From the NCBI GenBank assembly GCA_900197615.1, contig FZLR01000018.1, positions 1-42,655 of the forward strand: a stretch of 42,655 nucleotides of DNA. Reading direction: 5' to 3'. Under the pieces are notes generated by a model, which was not told the origin of the DNA, did no database searches, and saw nothing but the letters and a program-made list of their open reading frames with translations. Below are positions 33,352 through 42,647 of this stretch, in pieces; positions within the stretch are counted from its first letter, which is position 1, and each line of letters begins with the position of its first letter. Source of the DNA: Rhodospirillaceae bacterium Spongia-Bin9. GTDB taxonomy: Bacteria > Pseudomonadota > Alphaproteobacteria > Bin65. Both the position numbers and the translations under genes were made by a program.

Positions 33352-34491
33352 ATGATTGAGTGGCTTGGCATCGGCCACCTTTTCGAGCTGTCCCGGACGG
33401 AAGCGATCGCCGGGTTCTTTACCCCTCTGGCGATCTTCGCGGTGTTTTTCCTGGCGCAGATCATTTTGCCGGGACGGCGCGTTCCCGGCTACGTCGTCGA
33501 TCCGCAGACCGGTGAGCCCCGCACCTATCGGCTGAACGGTCTTCCGGTGTTTGCGCTCGCGCTGATCGTGTGGGCTTTCGAGCTCACCGGGATGCCGCGC
33601 GACTGGTTCTACCGGTCCTCGATCTATGCTGTGGCCGGGGGAACGGTTTTCACCGCAATCTTCACCGTCGTAGCGGTCTACAGCCAGCCGCGGGGGAAGA
33701 CGAAAAATCCCATCGCGGACCTGTGGGTCGGACGGGCCCAGGAGCTGTCGTTCCTCGACAACCGCTTCGACGTAAAGATGTATTTCTATGTCGTCGGCGG
33801 GGCGATGTTTTCGCTCAACGCGCTCTCCGGGGCCGCGTACCATTACGAGCGCTTCGGCGAAAACGCCAATCCGGGCGTCTTCCTGTATGCGGCGTTCTTC
33901 ACCTTCTACATACTGGACTATTTCATCTTCGAGCGCGTCCAGCTCTACACCTACGATCTGATCCACGAGAAACTCGGCTTCAAGATGTTCTGGGGCGGAC
34001 TCGTGGTCTACGGGTGGCTGTTCATTCTCCCGTTGTGGGGCTTGGCCGCATATCCGGACCCCGGATTTTCGTCCCTGTGGACGTATGTCTGGCATATCGG
34101 AACGATTGCGCTGTTCCTGTTCGGATGGAGCATTTCGCGCGGCGCCAGCCTGCAGAAATACACCTTCAAGCGTTGGCCCGAACGCAAGTTTCTCGGGCTC
34201 ATCGAGCCCGAATACATCGAAGCGGGCGACCGCAAGATTCTGTGCAGCGGCCTATGGGGCGCCGCCCGTCATTTCAACTACCTGGGCGAGGGATTTCTTG
34301 CCCTTTCGATAGCCCTGGTATTCGGCTATTTCGCCAATCCCTGGGCCTGGACTTACTTTGTCTTCATCGTCTCGCTGTTTGTCGTGCGTCAACGTTACGA
34401 CGACAGATTCTGTGCCGAGAAATACGGCGCCGGGAAGTGGGCGGAGTATCGGACACGGGTGAAGTACCGGATTGTTCCCGGCGTCTATTGA
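33352..34491 (+). CDS. Sterol reductase-family (ERG4/ERG24/DHCR7-like) membrane protein
   Basis: A 379-residue multipass membrane protein with about 9-10 hydrophobic helices. The C-terminal third carries the sterol-reductase signature: ILCSGLWGAARHFNYLGEG, then VVRQRYDDRFCAEKYG, AEYRTRVKYRIVPGVY. This matches the NADPH-binding region of delta-14/delta-24(28)/7-dehydrocholesterol reductases. Of the HRxxRDxxxCxxKYG-type motif, the first Arg, the Asp, the Cys and KYG are kept, while the His is Val and the second Arg is Tyr. The enzyme should reduce a sterol or other isoprenoid double bond with NADPH. No squalene cyclase or epoxidase gene lies in the window. GGAAGGGG precedes the ATG by about 10 bases. 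Confidence 0.85.
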   Translation: MIEWLGIGHLFELSRTEAIAGFFTPLAIFAVFFLAQIILPGRRVPGYVVDPQTGEPRTYRLNGLPVFALALIVWAFELTGMPRDWFYRSSIYAVAGGTVFTAIFTVVAVYSQPRGKTKNPIADLWVGRAQELSFLDNRFDVKMYFYVVGGAMFSLNALSGAAYHYERFGENANPGVFLYAAFFTFYILDYFIFERVQLYTYDLIHEKLGFKMFWGGLVVYGWLFILPLWGLAAYPDPGFSSLWTYVWHIGTIALFLFGWSISRGASLQKYTFKRWPERKFLGLIEPEYIEAGDRKILCSGLWGAARHFNYLGEGFLALSIALVFGYFANPWAWTYFVFIVSLFVVRQRYDDRFCAEKYGAGKWAEYRTRVKYRIVPGVY

Positions 34492-34541
34492 GAGGGCTTC
34501 CTGCCGGGTCCGTGCAGGGCGCCTTCGATAGGTTGACCCGG

Positions 34542-35600
34542 CTAAAGGCGTTCGGCGACCGCCTCGCCCAGATCGGCGCAGCGCGCCGTGCCGCCCATGT
34601 CCGGGGTCAGGACCGCGCCCTCGGCAAGAACGGCCTCGAACGCGGCAACGACCGCCGCCGCGGCTTCCGGTTCGCCGAGATGGTCGAGCATCATGGCGCC
34701 GGACCAGATCTGGCCGACCGGGTTGGCAATGCCCTGCCCGGCGATGTCCGGCGCCGAGCCGTGGACCGGCTCGAACATCGACGGGTGATCGCGCTCGGGG
34801 TTGATGTTGCCGCTGGGTGCGACGGCGATGGTCCCGGTGGTGGCGGGGCCGAGGTCCGACAGGATGTCGCCGAACAGGTTGGAGCCGACGACGACGTCGA
34901 ACCAGTCCGGGTTGCGCACGAAATGGGCCGCCAGGATATCGATATGGAACCGGTCTGTCGTCACGTCGGGATAGTCGGCGGCGATGGCGGCGAAGCGCTC
35001 GTCCCAATAGGGCATGGTGTGGATGATGCCGTTCGACTTGGTCGCGGAAGTCAGGCGCCGGCGCGGCCGGCCCTGCGCCAATTCGAAGGCGTAGCGCATG
35101 ATCCGGTCGGTGCCGCGGCGGGTGAACACGGTCTCCTGCATCGCCAGTTCGGCGTCGGTGCCCCGGTGCAGCCGGCCGCCGATCTCGGAATACTCGCCCT
35201 CGCAGTTCTCGCGCACGATCAGGTAGTCGATGTCGCCCGGCCGGCGCCCTACGAGCGGGCATGGCAGGCCTTCGAGCAGGCGGACCGGGCGCAGGTTGAC
35301 ATATTGCTCGAAGCGCCGGCGGATCGGGATCAGCAGGCCCCAGAGCGAGACATGGTCCGGCACGCCGGGAAAGCCGACCGCGCCGAGGAAGATGGCGTCG
35401 AAGCCGGCGAGCCGGTCGAGCCCGTCCTCCGGCATCAGCCGGCCGGTCCTGGCGTAGCGTTCGCAGCCCCAGTCGAATTCCGTCCAGTCCCAGTCGATGC
35501 CGAAGCGGGCGCCGGCGGCCTCGAGCACCCGGATGCCCTCCGGCACGACTTCCCGGCCGATGCCGTCGCCGGGAATGACGGCGATCCGATGGTGGTTCAT
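34542..35600 (-). CDS. Tartrate / D-malate dehydrogenase (decarboxylating)
   Basis: A 352-residue beta-decarboxylating dehydrogenase of the isocitrate/isopropylmalate family, nearest in pattern to tartrate dehydrogenase/D-malate dehydrogenase. Seen are AVIPGDGIGREVVPEG at the start, VNLRPVRLL, IVRENCEGEYSEIGG (the arm typical of TTUC/DmlA), TSATKSNGIIHTMPYWDERF with the catalytic Lys, and NLFGDILSDLGPATTG. GSAPDIAGQGIANP closes the NAD site. It oxidises a 2-hydroxy dicarboxylate to a keto acid plus CO2 using NAD+ and Mn2+ or Mg2+. The start overlaps the thioesterase stop by 4 bases, so the two are coupled. Confidence 0.9.
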   Translation of the reverse strand: MNHHRIAVIPGDGIGREVVPEGIRVLEAAGARFGIDWDWTEFDWGCERYARTGRLMPEDGLDRLAGFDAIFLGAVGFPGVPDHVSLWGLLIPIRRRFEQYVNLRPVRLLEGLPCPLVGRRPGDIDYLIVRENCEGEYSEIGGRLHRGTDAELAMQETVFTRRGTDRIMRYAFELAQGRPRRRLTSATKSNGIIHTMPYWDERFAAIAADYPDVTTDRFHIDILAAHFVRNPDWFDVVVGSNLFGDILSDLGPATTGTIAVAPSGNINPERDHPSMFEPVHGSAPDIAGQGIANPVGQIWSGAMMLDHLGEPEAAAAVVAAFEAVLAEGAVLTPDMGGTARCADLGEAVAERL

Positions 35601-36664
35601 CCTGTGCTGCCGTCGATGTTCCCGGCGATCCTTTCGGGGAACCGGTGGGGAAGGCATGTGGCAGTGCCGCGCGCATAGACCGTGCCGTCCCTGTCGGTCA
35701 CGCTGGCATCGGCGACGGAGACTCGCCGGCCGTGCTTGACCAGCCGGCCGGTGCAGGTAACCGGCCCGGTATCGACCGTAATGGCACGGAAATATTGGCA
35801 GGTCAGCGAGACCGTCGAAAACGTGAAGCCGGCCGGCAGTTGCGTCAGGACGGCGCCGCCGGTCGCGGCGTCGATCAGGGTCGCGGGCATACCGCCATGT
35901 ATGCTCCCCATCGGGTTGTACAGGCGCTCGGTCGGCTCGCAGGCGAAAACGGCCTCGCCGTCGCCGACGGATTGGAGGTCGAAGCCGAGCGTCCGGCCGA
36001 CCGGCGGCTCCGGCAGCCGACCGTCCGCGATCATGGACATGGCCTCGAAACCGGTACGATCCGCCGAGGCGCGGGCGGTGGCGCCGGGATCGCCCCATTC
36101 TATGACAAGATCGCGCTCGACCGACGGCGGCGCCTCGCCGTCCGGCGGGGCGGAACCGTCGACCGGCACGATCATGAACGTGCCCTGGGCGCGGCCGTAC
36201 TCCCTGCCTTCGCGGTCGGTAATCGCAGCATCCGACACGATGATCTGCCGGCCGGTCTTGACGGTGCGGCCTTCGCAGAAAACCGTGTCCGAATCGGCGG
36301 TCAGCGGACGAAAGAAATCGACATTGAGGCGCACCGTCCGGGTCGCGAAGCCCTCATCCGTCCAGGACTGGGCCGCGATGCCGGCGGCCGAATCGAGGAA
36401 GATGGCATAGATGCCGCCATGGACCCCGCCGGCCGGATTGAGCATGTGCGGGCCGGGTTCGCACTCGAACCGGCAATAGCCGCGCTCGACGTCTATCAGG
36501 CGCATGTCCAGAACCGAGTACATCGGCAATCTGGGGATCTCGCCCCGGGCCATGGCCCGGAAATAGCTGAGGCCGCCGTGCTGCCCGCGCCGGTGGGCGA
36601 GCGCGCCGGCGTCGGTCCAGTGCAGCCTGCGGGTATTGCCGATGTTCAGCGAAGCGTCGGGCAT
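35597..36664 (-). CDS. Tandem hot-dog (PaaI-type) thioesterase-like protein
   Basis: A 355-residue protein with two 4HBT/PaaI hot-dog domains in one chain (about residues 40-170 and 210-345). Each has the HGG...D catalytic arrangement: NPAGGVHGGIYAIFLDSAAG and NPMGSIHGGMPATLIDAATG. VRLNVDFFRPL in the first domain parallels VSLTCQYFRAI in the second. PaaI-type enzymes hydrolyse aryl- or acyl-CoA esters. Fusion should give a built-in dimer. It is upstream of, and overlaps, the tartrate/D-malate dehydrogenase gene. Substrate is unknown; the linkage suggests aromatic or short acyl-CoA turnover. Confidence 0.87.
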   Translation of the reverse strand: MPDASLNIGNTRRLHWTDAGALAHRRGQHGGLSYFRAMARGEIPRLPMYSVLDMRLIDVERGYCRFECEPGPHMLNPAGGVHGGIYAIFLDSAAGIAAQSWTDEGFATRTVRLNVDFFRPLTADSDTVFCEGRTVKTGRQIIVSDAAITDREGREYGRAQGTFMIVPVDGSAPPDGEAPPSVERDLVIEWGDPGATARASADRTGFEAMSMIADGRLPEPPVGRTLGFDLQSVGDGEAVFACEPTERLYNPMGSIHGGMPATLIDAATGGAVLTQLPAGFTFSTVSLTCQYFRAITVDTGPVTCTGRLVKHGRRVSVADASVTDRDGTVYARGTATCLPHRFPERIAGNIDGSTG

Positions 36665-37022
36665 TGGGAACGGTTACGTTGCCGAAAGAAAAGCGCCACG
36701 GCCCGATCCGAGGCGGGCGGTGGCGCCTTGATACTCCAGGGACGGCTCCCGCCGCAATCGGCGGGACCGCATGCCGCGCCGGGAACGGGTCGATCCGGCA
36801 CGGCGCGGCGCGATGAAGGAGCGGCCGGCTCGGATCGGCGTTCAATGACCGGAAAGCAACCTGTATCCCGGCGTCCATCGGTTTGCGACCCGGCAGAATG
36901 CGTTGTGCAGCGCCGATCCGGCCTCGGGAAGAGACCGCGCGCCGCGTCGGCCCGGATCCGGTGGGCGCGCCGCCGATAGAAGTCGTAGTCGATCGATCCG
37001 CCGACGGTGCGCTTCAGCGCAG
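36665..37022. other. Region without a confident gene
   Basis: A GC-rich stretch upstream of the hot-dog gene. On the minus strand about 36930-36995 reads SIDYDFYRRRAHRIRADAA, reminiscent of short alphaproteobacterial proteins of about 60 residues, but no start signal or clean end supports a gene. I see no tRNA and no strong terminator. Confidence 0.4.
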
Positions 37023-37415
37023 GCGTCCGCTCGTCGATCCCCATCCGGTCGACGGCGCCCGCACCGGGCCGGTCCGGTCTTCGATTCCACCCCCGTCGCC
37101 CTGGAAGCAGCCCTGAACCATATCGGCATGGTCATCGCCGACCGGCAAATTCTGGCCCGGGAACTGGACGAAGGACGGCTGATCGAACCCTTCGACGTCC
37201 ACATGCCGGCGACGGCCGGCTACTACTTCGTCCATCCGCTCGGCAGCGGCGAGGACCCGCGCGTCCGGTCCTTCCGCGACTGGGTGCGGGAGGAGATTGC
37301 GTCGAGGCCGGGTGTCGGCGCAGCCGATCCGCTAGGCAGCCTGAGCCGAAAAGTCGAGGTCCGGGGCGACATCTTATCGACTGGCGTCGAATGGGACGCC
37401 GCTTCTCGGTCCTGA
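37023..37415 (+). pseudogene. LysR-family regulator, C-terminal remnant
   Basis: The frame from about 37077 reads FDSTPVALEAALNHIGMVI, LARELDEGRLIEPFDVHMP, YYFVHPLGSGEDPRVRSFRDWVREEI. This is the end of a GcvA-type LysR effector domain. The preceding sequence VDGARTGPV fits the same domain but is in another frame. A doubled CCGGT around 37067-37076 accounts for the shift. The helix-turn-helix half is absent upstream. After the match the frame runs on without homology to a stop at 37415. A non-functional relic, probably of a regulator for the neighbouring operon. Confidence 0.7.
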
Positions 37416-37550
37416 CACCCTTTAGCAGGATTTCGCTGTCGGCGGCGGAACCAGGATAAAGGACACGGCCGGAAGTCTGACGCGGTTGGACACGACGAAT
37501 GCCGGCGCGACATGGAAATGCCGTGCGCGCGCCCTGCCCGGCCGACCCCG

Positions 37551-38462
37551 CTAACCCCTCCGGTCCGCCCGCCGCTCGCGCCACATGATGAAGAGGCCGG
37601 ATGCGGCGATGATGAAGGCGCCGGCCAGCGTCATGGGCGGCAGGGTCTCGCCGAAGACGACGATGCCGAGGATTGCCGCCCAGATCAGCGACGAATAGTC
37701 GAACGGCGCGAGCGCCGAGGCCGGCGCCCGGGACAGCGCCAGGATCAGCGAGAAATGGCCGATGCCGCCGATCGCCCCCATCGCCAGCATGGCGAGAATC
37801 TGGCGCCAGTCGGGTGTCTCCCAGAAAAAGGGCACGATGCAGGACACCACCAGGGTGCCGGCGAATGTCGTGAATATGAGGGTGGTCGTGGCGGCATCGC
37901 CGGCCGTGACCTTGCGGGTGGCGATCTGCTGGAGGGCGTAACAGGCCGCCGCGCCGAACGGCAACAGCGACGCCCACTGGAAGGCTGCCGCGCCGGGCTG
38001 CTGGATCGTCAGCATGCCGCCGAAGCCGACCGCGACCGCCGCCCAGCGGAACGGGCCGATCCGTTCGCCCAGCATGGGCCCCGCCAGCGCGACCACGATC
38101 AGCGGCGCGACGAAGAAGATCGCCGTCGTTTCGCTGAGCGGCAGGGCCTCCAGCCCGGCGAAAAAGAGGAAGGTGGCGCCGAGCAGCAACAGCGACCGGG
38201 AGGTCTGCAGCCGCACATAGCGGGTGCGCAGGCGCCGGGGGAACGACGTGCCGAAGATCAGCACGAGCAGCAGGGTCTGGGCGGCGTAGCGGCCCCAGAC
38301 GATCATGACGAGGTCGATCTGGCCGGTCAGCCATTTGGCGACCGCGTCCATGCCGATGAAGCAGAACATCGCGAACAGGAACAGCGCCGCCGCGACCGGA
38401 AAATTCTGCGACGCTGCGACGTCGGAGGCCGGTGTCCGGTTGTGGGCGGGCGGCGCGTTCAT
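37551..38462 (-). CDS. EamA/DMT-family membrane transporter
   Basis: A 303-residue inner-membrane protein with ten predicted hydrophobic helices in two EamA repeats. The first repeat includes AKWLTGQIDLVMIVWGRYAAQ and LPLSETTAIFFVAPLIVVALAG. The second includes ALQQIATRKVTAG and APFDYSSLIWAAILGIVVFGE. Members export amino acids, nucleobases or other small metabolites. The ATG at 38462 is the last Met before the cytoplasmic N-tail; the frame is open further but lacks conserved features. It is divergent from ahcY with about 250 bases between starts. The exported compound cannot be named. Confidence 0.88.
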   Translation of the reverse strand: MNAPPAHNRTPASDVAASQNFPVAAALFLFAMFCFIGMDAVAKWLTGQIDLVMIVWGRYAAQTLLLVLIFGTSFPRRLRTRYVRLQTSRSLLLLGATFLFFAGLEALPLSETTAIFFVAPLIVVALAGPMLGERIGPFRWAAVAVGFGGMLTIQQPGAAAFQWASLLPFGAAACYALQQIATRKVTAGDAATTTLIFTTFAGTLVVSCIVPFFWETPDWRQILAMLAMGAIGGIGHFSLILALSRAPASALAPFDYSSLIWAAILGIVVFGETLPPMTLAGAFIIAASGLFIMWRERRADRRG

Positions 38463-38715
38463 GGCCGGCGCGGTTGACCACGGAACCGCCGGGCGCACAA
38501 GTGCGTTCCGCACATACGGCCATAGCGGGCGGCTTCGTTATTCCCTGCCGCACGGGTGGCCGGATAAGGAAATGGTTATATTTGCATGCCGGCCTGCCCG
38601 CTGCTAACACGGGCCGGAAGTTTCCCGCACGGCGCAGGCCTGTGCCGCCGCCACACCATCCCGATACGCCCTTTCACCCGGACGGCGCCGGCAGCGCGCC
38701 GCCAAAGGAGAGACG

Positions 38716-40119
38716 ATGAGCGAGGCCGCAAAGGACTATGTAGTCGCCGATATTTCCCTCGCGGATTTCGGCGACAAGGAAATCGCGCTGGCGGAAGCCG
38801 AAATGCCCGGCCTGATGGCGACGCGCGAGGAGTATGCCGCTGCCCAGCCGCTGAAGGGCGCGCGAATCGCCGGATCGCTGCACATGACGATCCAGACGGC
38901 GGTGCTGATCCAGACGCTGGAGGCGCTGGGCGCGGACATCCGCTGGGCGACCTGCAACATCTATTCGACCCAGGATCACGCCGCCGCCGCCATTGCGGCC
39001 AACGGCACGCCGGTTTTCGCCGTAAAGGGCGAGACGCTGGAGGAATACTGGGATTATTGCCACCGCATCTTCGACTGGGCCGACGGCGGCGAGCCGAACA
39101 TGATCCTGGACGATGGCGGCGATGCCACGCTGCTGGTCCATCTCGGCAAGAAGGCGGAGACCGATCCGTCGGTTCTCGACGATCCGCAGAACGAGGAGGA
39201 GGAAGCCGCCTTCGCGTCGATCCGCAATCGGCTGGCCGAAAAGCCGGGCTGGTATACCAGGGTCGCCGCCTCGATTCGCGGCGTCACCGAGGAAACGACG
39301 ACCGGCGTCCACCGGCTGTACGAAATGCAGAAAAAGGGCGAGCTGCTGTTTCCCGCGATCAACGTGAACGACAGCGTAACCAAATCCAAGTTCGACAATC
39401 TCTACGGCTGCCGGGAATCGCTGGTCGACGGCATCCGGCGCGGCACCGACGTCATGATGTCCGGCAAGATCGCCGTCGTCGCCGGCTACGGCGATGTCGG
39501 CAAGGGGTCGGCCCAGTCGCTGCGCAACGCCGGCTGCCGGGTGCTGGTCACCGAGATCGACCCGATCTGCGCGCTGCAGGCGGCGATGGAGGGATATGAG
39601 GTCGTGACGATGGAGGATGCCGTGCCCCGCGGCGACATTTTCGTCACGTCTACGGGCAACGTCGATGTCATCATCGTCGACCACATGCGCGGCATGAGGG
39701 ACGGCGCCATCGTCTGCAACATCGGCCATTTCGACAGCGAGATCCAGGTCGCCGCCCTGCGCAACATGAAGTGGACCAACATCAAGCCGCAGGTCGACCG
39801 GGTCGAGTTCCCCGACGGCCACAGCATCATCCTGCTGTCGGAAGGCCGGCTGGTGAATCTGGGCAACGCTATGGGCCATCCCAGCTTCGTCATGAGCGCG
39901 TCCTTCACCAACCAGGTAATCGCGCAGATGGAGGTCTGGCAGAATCCGGGCCGCTATGCGAAGGAGGTCTATGTCCTGCCCAAGCATCTGGACGAGAAGG
40001 TCGCCCGCCTGCATCTCGCCAAGGTCGGCGCCAGGCTGACCCAGCTCAGCGGGGCACAGGCCGACTATATCGGCGTCCCGGCCGCCGGCCCCTACAAGCC
40101 GGAACATTATCGGTATTGA
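38716..40119 (+). CDS. ahcY: Adenosylhomocysteinase (SAH hydrolase)
   Basis: A 467-residue NAD-dependent enzyme that splits S-adenosylhomocysteine into adenosine and homocysteine, closing the methyl cycle. The N-terminal substrate region has [20 protein letters not shown], and [14 protein letters not shown] follows. The NAD fold shows [17 protein letters not shown]. The active-site segment is [17 protein letters not shown]-like ([17 protein letters not shown]). The C-terminus PYKPEHYRY is the family end. AAAGGAGAG precedes the ATG at 38716. Upstream, TATATT near 38577 is a possible -10. I checked the leader for SAH or SAM riboswitch signatures and saw none. Confidence 0.98.
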   Translation: MSEAAKDYVVADISLADFGDKEIALAEAEMPGLMATREEYAAAQPLKGARIAGSLHMTIQTAVLIQTLEALGADIRWATCNIYSTQDHAAAAIAANGTPVFAVKGETLEEYWDYCHRIFDWADGGEPNMILDDGGDATLLVHLGKKAETDPSVLDDPQNEEEEAAFASIRNRLAEKPGWYTRVAASIRGVTEETTTGVHRLYEMQKKGELLFPAINVNDSVTKSKFDNLYGCRESLVDGIRRGTDVMMSGKIAVVAGYGDVGKGSAQSLRNAGCRVLVTEIDPICALQAAMEGYEVVTMEDAVPRGDIFVTSTGNVDVIIVDHMRGMRDGAIVCNIGHFDSEIQVAALRNMKWTNIKPQVDRVEFPDGHSIILLSEGRLVNLGNAMGHPSFVMSASFTNQVIAQMEVWQNPGRYAKEVYVLPKHLDEKVARLHLAKVGARLTQLSGAQADYIGVPAAGPYKPEHYRY

Positions 40120-40176
40120 TTTCTTTCGGCGGTCCGGGAGCCCCGCTGCCGATTTCCGCGAAGGCGCGCGCGCGTC

Positions 40177-40806
40177 CTAAGCCGCCAGGGCGACGCCCGC
40201 GGCCAGGGTTGCGCGCGCCGCGGCAACGAAAGCCTGCATCTTCTCCGGACATTTGCGCCCCGGTGCGCTTTCGACGCCGGTCGAAACGTCGACGGCGGCC
40301 GGCCTGAACCGGCGGATACGCCCGGCGACATTGTCCGCAGTCAGGCCGCCGGCCAGGATGAACCGCGGATCGCCGGCGAGGGCCGAGGCCGCTTCTTCGT
40401 CGGCCGGAAGCCCGGCGCCGCCGTATCGCTCACCCGCGTCGCCGTCGAGCAGATAGCCGGCGGTCCGGTATTCGAACACCTGCCGGCTGGGCACGGCGCC
40501 GCGGAAGGCCTTGATCGCCGGGCTCGGCAGCGCATGGGCCACGGCCGGGGGCTCGTCGCCGTGCAGCTGGATGGCGGTCAGGCCGACCTGCGCCCCGATC
40601 GACAGGATTTCGGCCGGCGGCAGATTCACGAACACGCCGACCCGAGCGACGAAAGGCGGCAGGCTGCGCGCGATCGCCATGGCCTCCGGGGCCGTTACGG
40701 CGCGCGGGCTATTCGGATAGAACACGAAACCGAGCGCATCGGCCCCGGCCTCGACCGCGGCGTGGGCGTCCCGCTCGTTCGTAATGCCGCAAATCTTGAC
40801 CCGCAT
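40177..40806 (-). CDS. trpF: Phosphoribosylanthranilate isomerase
   Basis: A 209-residue TIM-barrel enzyme of the tryptophan pathway (Amadori rearrangement of PRA to CdRP). It starts MRVKICGITNERDAHAAVEAGADALGF-like (catalytic Cys in KICGITN), and VGVFVNLPP and IQLHGDE are present. The C-terminal phosphate-binding FILAGGLTADNV and AVDVSTGVES are also present. The YGGTG loop reads YGGAG, a conservative change. It starts 3 bases after the trpC stop and is the last gene of a trpD-trpC-trpF operon. Confidence 0.95.
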   Translation of the reverse strand: MRVKICGITNERDAHAAVEAGADALGFVFYPNSPRAVTAPEAMAIARSLPPFVARVGVFVNLPPAEILSIGAQVGLTAIQLHGDEPPAVAHALPSPAIKAFRGAVPSRQVFEYRTAGYLLDGDAGERYGGAGLPADEEAASALAGDPRFILAGGLTADNVAGRIRRFRPAAVDVSTGVESAPGRKCPEKMQAFVAAARATLAAGVALAA

Positions 40807-40809
40807 GGC

Positions 40810-41625
40810 TCAGGCTGCCTCGCTCTCTAAAGGAGACCGGCGCGCCGAATCGCCTTGCGCCCGAAATTCGGCGATCAGCGCGCCGGGATTCTCTGCGGTC
40901 ATAAGGGAGGTTCCGACCAGCACGGCGTCGGCGCCGGCGGCGGCCATCCGCCCGGCGTCGGCGCCGGCGAATATACCGCTCTCGGCGACCTTGACGGTCT
41001 CCGGCGGAATGTGTGGCAGCAGCTGCTCGCACACCGCCAGATCGACTCTGAGGTCGGTCAGGTTCCGGTTATTGACACCGACGATGCGCGCACCGGCGTC
41101 CAGCGCGACGCGCAACTCGGCCTCGTCATGCACTTCGACCAGAGCATCCAGTCCGGCCTCGGCGGCGCGGCCCAGATAGTCCGGCAGCGCAGCGCCGAGC
41201 GCGGCGACGATCAGCAGGACCGCATCGGCGCCTGCCGCGCGGGCCTCGACGATCTGGTACGGATCGACCACGAAATCCTTGCGCAGGACCGGCGCAGTCT
41301 GCGCGTCCCGCACGATTTCCAGATCCTCGAGCGCGCCGCCGAAGTGATCCGGCTCGGTGAGCACGGAGATGGCCGCAGCGCCGGCATCGGCGTAGCGCCG
41401 CGCCGTCACGCCGGCATCCGCTTCGGCGGCCAATTCGCCGGCGGAGGGCGAGCGGCGCTTGACTTCGGCAATCACGCCGAGGCCCGGCGCCTTCAGCGTC
41501 CCGCCGAAGTCGCGGAAGGCCGGCGCCAGGGGCAGGCGATCGCGCAGCGCCTCGACCGGTACTGCACGCTTTGCAGCGACGACCGCTTTGCGCCGGGCCG
41601 CCAGGATCGGGGTCAGCCGGTTCAT
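40810..41625 (-). CDS. trpC: Indole-3-glycerol phosphate synthase
   Basis: A 271-residue TIM-barrel enzyme that converts CdRP to indole-3-glycerol phosphate. VIAEVKRRSPSAGEL holds the catalytic Lys and the anchoring motif, followed by AISVLTEPDHFGG, VLRKDFVVDPYQI and IVGVNNRNLTDLRVDL. AESGIFAGADA closes the phosphate-binding region. Length is typical. The start overlaps the trpD stop by 4 bases. Confidence 0.97.
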   Translation of the reverse strand: MNRLTPILAARRKAVVAAKRAVPVEALRDRLPLAPAFRDFGGTLKAPGLGVIAEVKRRSPSAGELAAEADAGVTARRYADAGAAAISVLTEPDHFGGALEDLEIVRDAQTAPVLRKDFVVDPYQIVEARAAGADAVLLIVAALGAALPDYLGRAAEAGLDALVEVHDEAELRVALDAGARIVGVNNRNLTDLRVDLAVCEQLLPHIPPETVKVAESGIFAGADAGRMAAAGADAVLVGTSLMTAENPGALIAEFRAQGDSARRSPLESEAA

Positions 41626-42647
41626 GCGGCGGCTGCCCGTTCTTCGGCGGTGTAGCCGATGCGGTCCAGGGTAGCCGCCGCCTGGCCGCTGTCGACGATG
41701 TGCGCCGCGAGGGCCGCGCCGTCCCGGAAGCTGTCCGCCGCCCCGGCGGCGTAGAGCGAAGCGGCGGCGTTCAACAGAATTCCGGTCCGCGCCGGCGCGT
41801 TTTCCCCGTCGATGACCGCGCGAATGATCCGTGCGTTGAAGGCCGGGTCGCCGCCGCGGACCGAGGCGATCGGCCGTTCGGACAGGCCGAAATCGGCCGG
41901 GGTCACGACACGCTCTGTCAGGGCGCCGCCGCTCAGCTCAACCATCCGCGTCCTGCCTACCGGTGCGATCTCATCGAGACCGCATTCGGCAGAAATAACG
42001 AGGGCCCGCTCAACTCCCAGACGTAACAGCGCCTCCGCCATGAAGCGGGTACGGGAGGGATGGAAAACGCCCACAACTTGCGTCGGCACTCGCGCCGGGT
42101 TGGTGAGCGGGCCCAGCAGGTTGAAGAGAGTCGAAACCCCGAGCGCCTTGCGGACCGGGGCGACACTCTTCATGGCAGGATGATAGTGCGGGGCGAACAG
42201 GAAGCTGAAGTTGCTGTCCCGGATCGCCGCCGCGGCTCCCTGAGGAGACAGGCCGGTGGGAACGCCGAGTGCATCGAGCACATCGGCGCTGCCGCACCGG
42301 GAGGAGACGGAGCGGTTGCCGTGTTTGGCCACCGGCACACCGGCAGCAGCCGCGATCAGCGCCGCTGCGGTCGACAGGTTGATCGAACCCAGCCGGTCGC
42401 CGCCGGTGCCGGCGGTGCACAGGATCGGCTGCACCGTATCCGGCAGGCGCACGGCGCGGTCGCGGAACGCCATGGCGGCGCCGACCAGTTCGTCGACGGT
42501 TTCGCCCTTGACCCGCAAGGCCATGAGAAAACCGGCGATCTGCGCGGGTTCGCAGTCGAAATCGACGAAGGCGCCGACCGCCTGCGCCATCTCGGCGGCG
42601 GACAGGTCTTCGCGGCGGGCGGTCTTTTCGAGGATATCGTTCAACAT
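41622..42647 (-). CDS. trpD: Anthranilate phosphoribosyltransferase
   Basis: A 341-residue enzyme that transfers the phosphoribosyl group of PRPP to anthranilate. The PRPP-binding GTGGD motif (residues 80-84) is present. KHGNRSVSSRCGSADVLDALG, FLFAPHYHPAMKSVAPVRKALG and FNLLGPLTNPA are the standard family blocks. Nothing is missing. It is the first gene of the operon in the window. trpE/trpG may lie beyond the right end. Confidence 0.98.
   Translation of the reverse strand: MLNDILEKTARREDLSAAEMAQAVGAFVDFDCEPAQIAGFLMALRVKGETVDELVGAAMAFRDRAVRLPDTVQPILCTAGTGGDRLGSINLSTAAALIAAAAGVPVAKHGNRSVSSRCGSADVLDALGVPTGLSPQGAAAAIRDSNFSFLFAPHYHPAMKSVAPVRKALGVSTLFNLLGPLTNPARVPTQVVGVFHPSRTRFMAEALLRLGVERALVISAECGLDEIAPVGRTRMVELSGGALTERVVTPADFGLSERPIASVRGGDPAFNARIIRAVIDGENAPARTGILLNAAASLYAAGAADSFRDGAALAAHIVDSGQAAATLDRIGYTAEERAAAA

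Noticed and set aside
36842-37044. Minus-strand small protein with SIDYDFYRRRAHRIR
   Set aside because: It resembles short alphaproteobacterial proteins, but no ribosome site or clean frame end was found, and the C-terminal part would need a frameshift.
38463-38715. SAH, SAM-II or SAM/SAH riboswitch ahead of ahcY
   Set aside because: No conserved core sequence or pseudoknot pattern of those classes was visible; only a possible -10 element.
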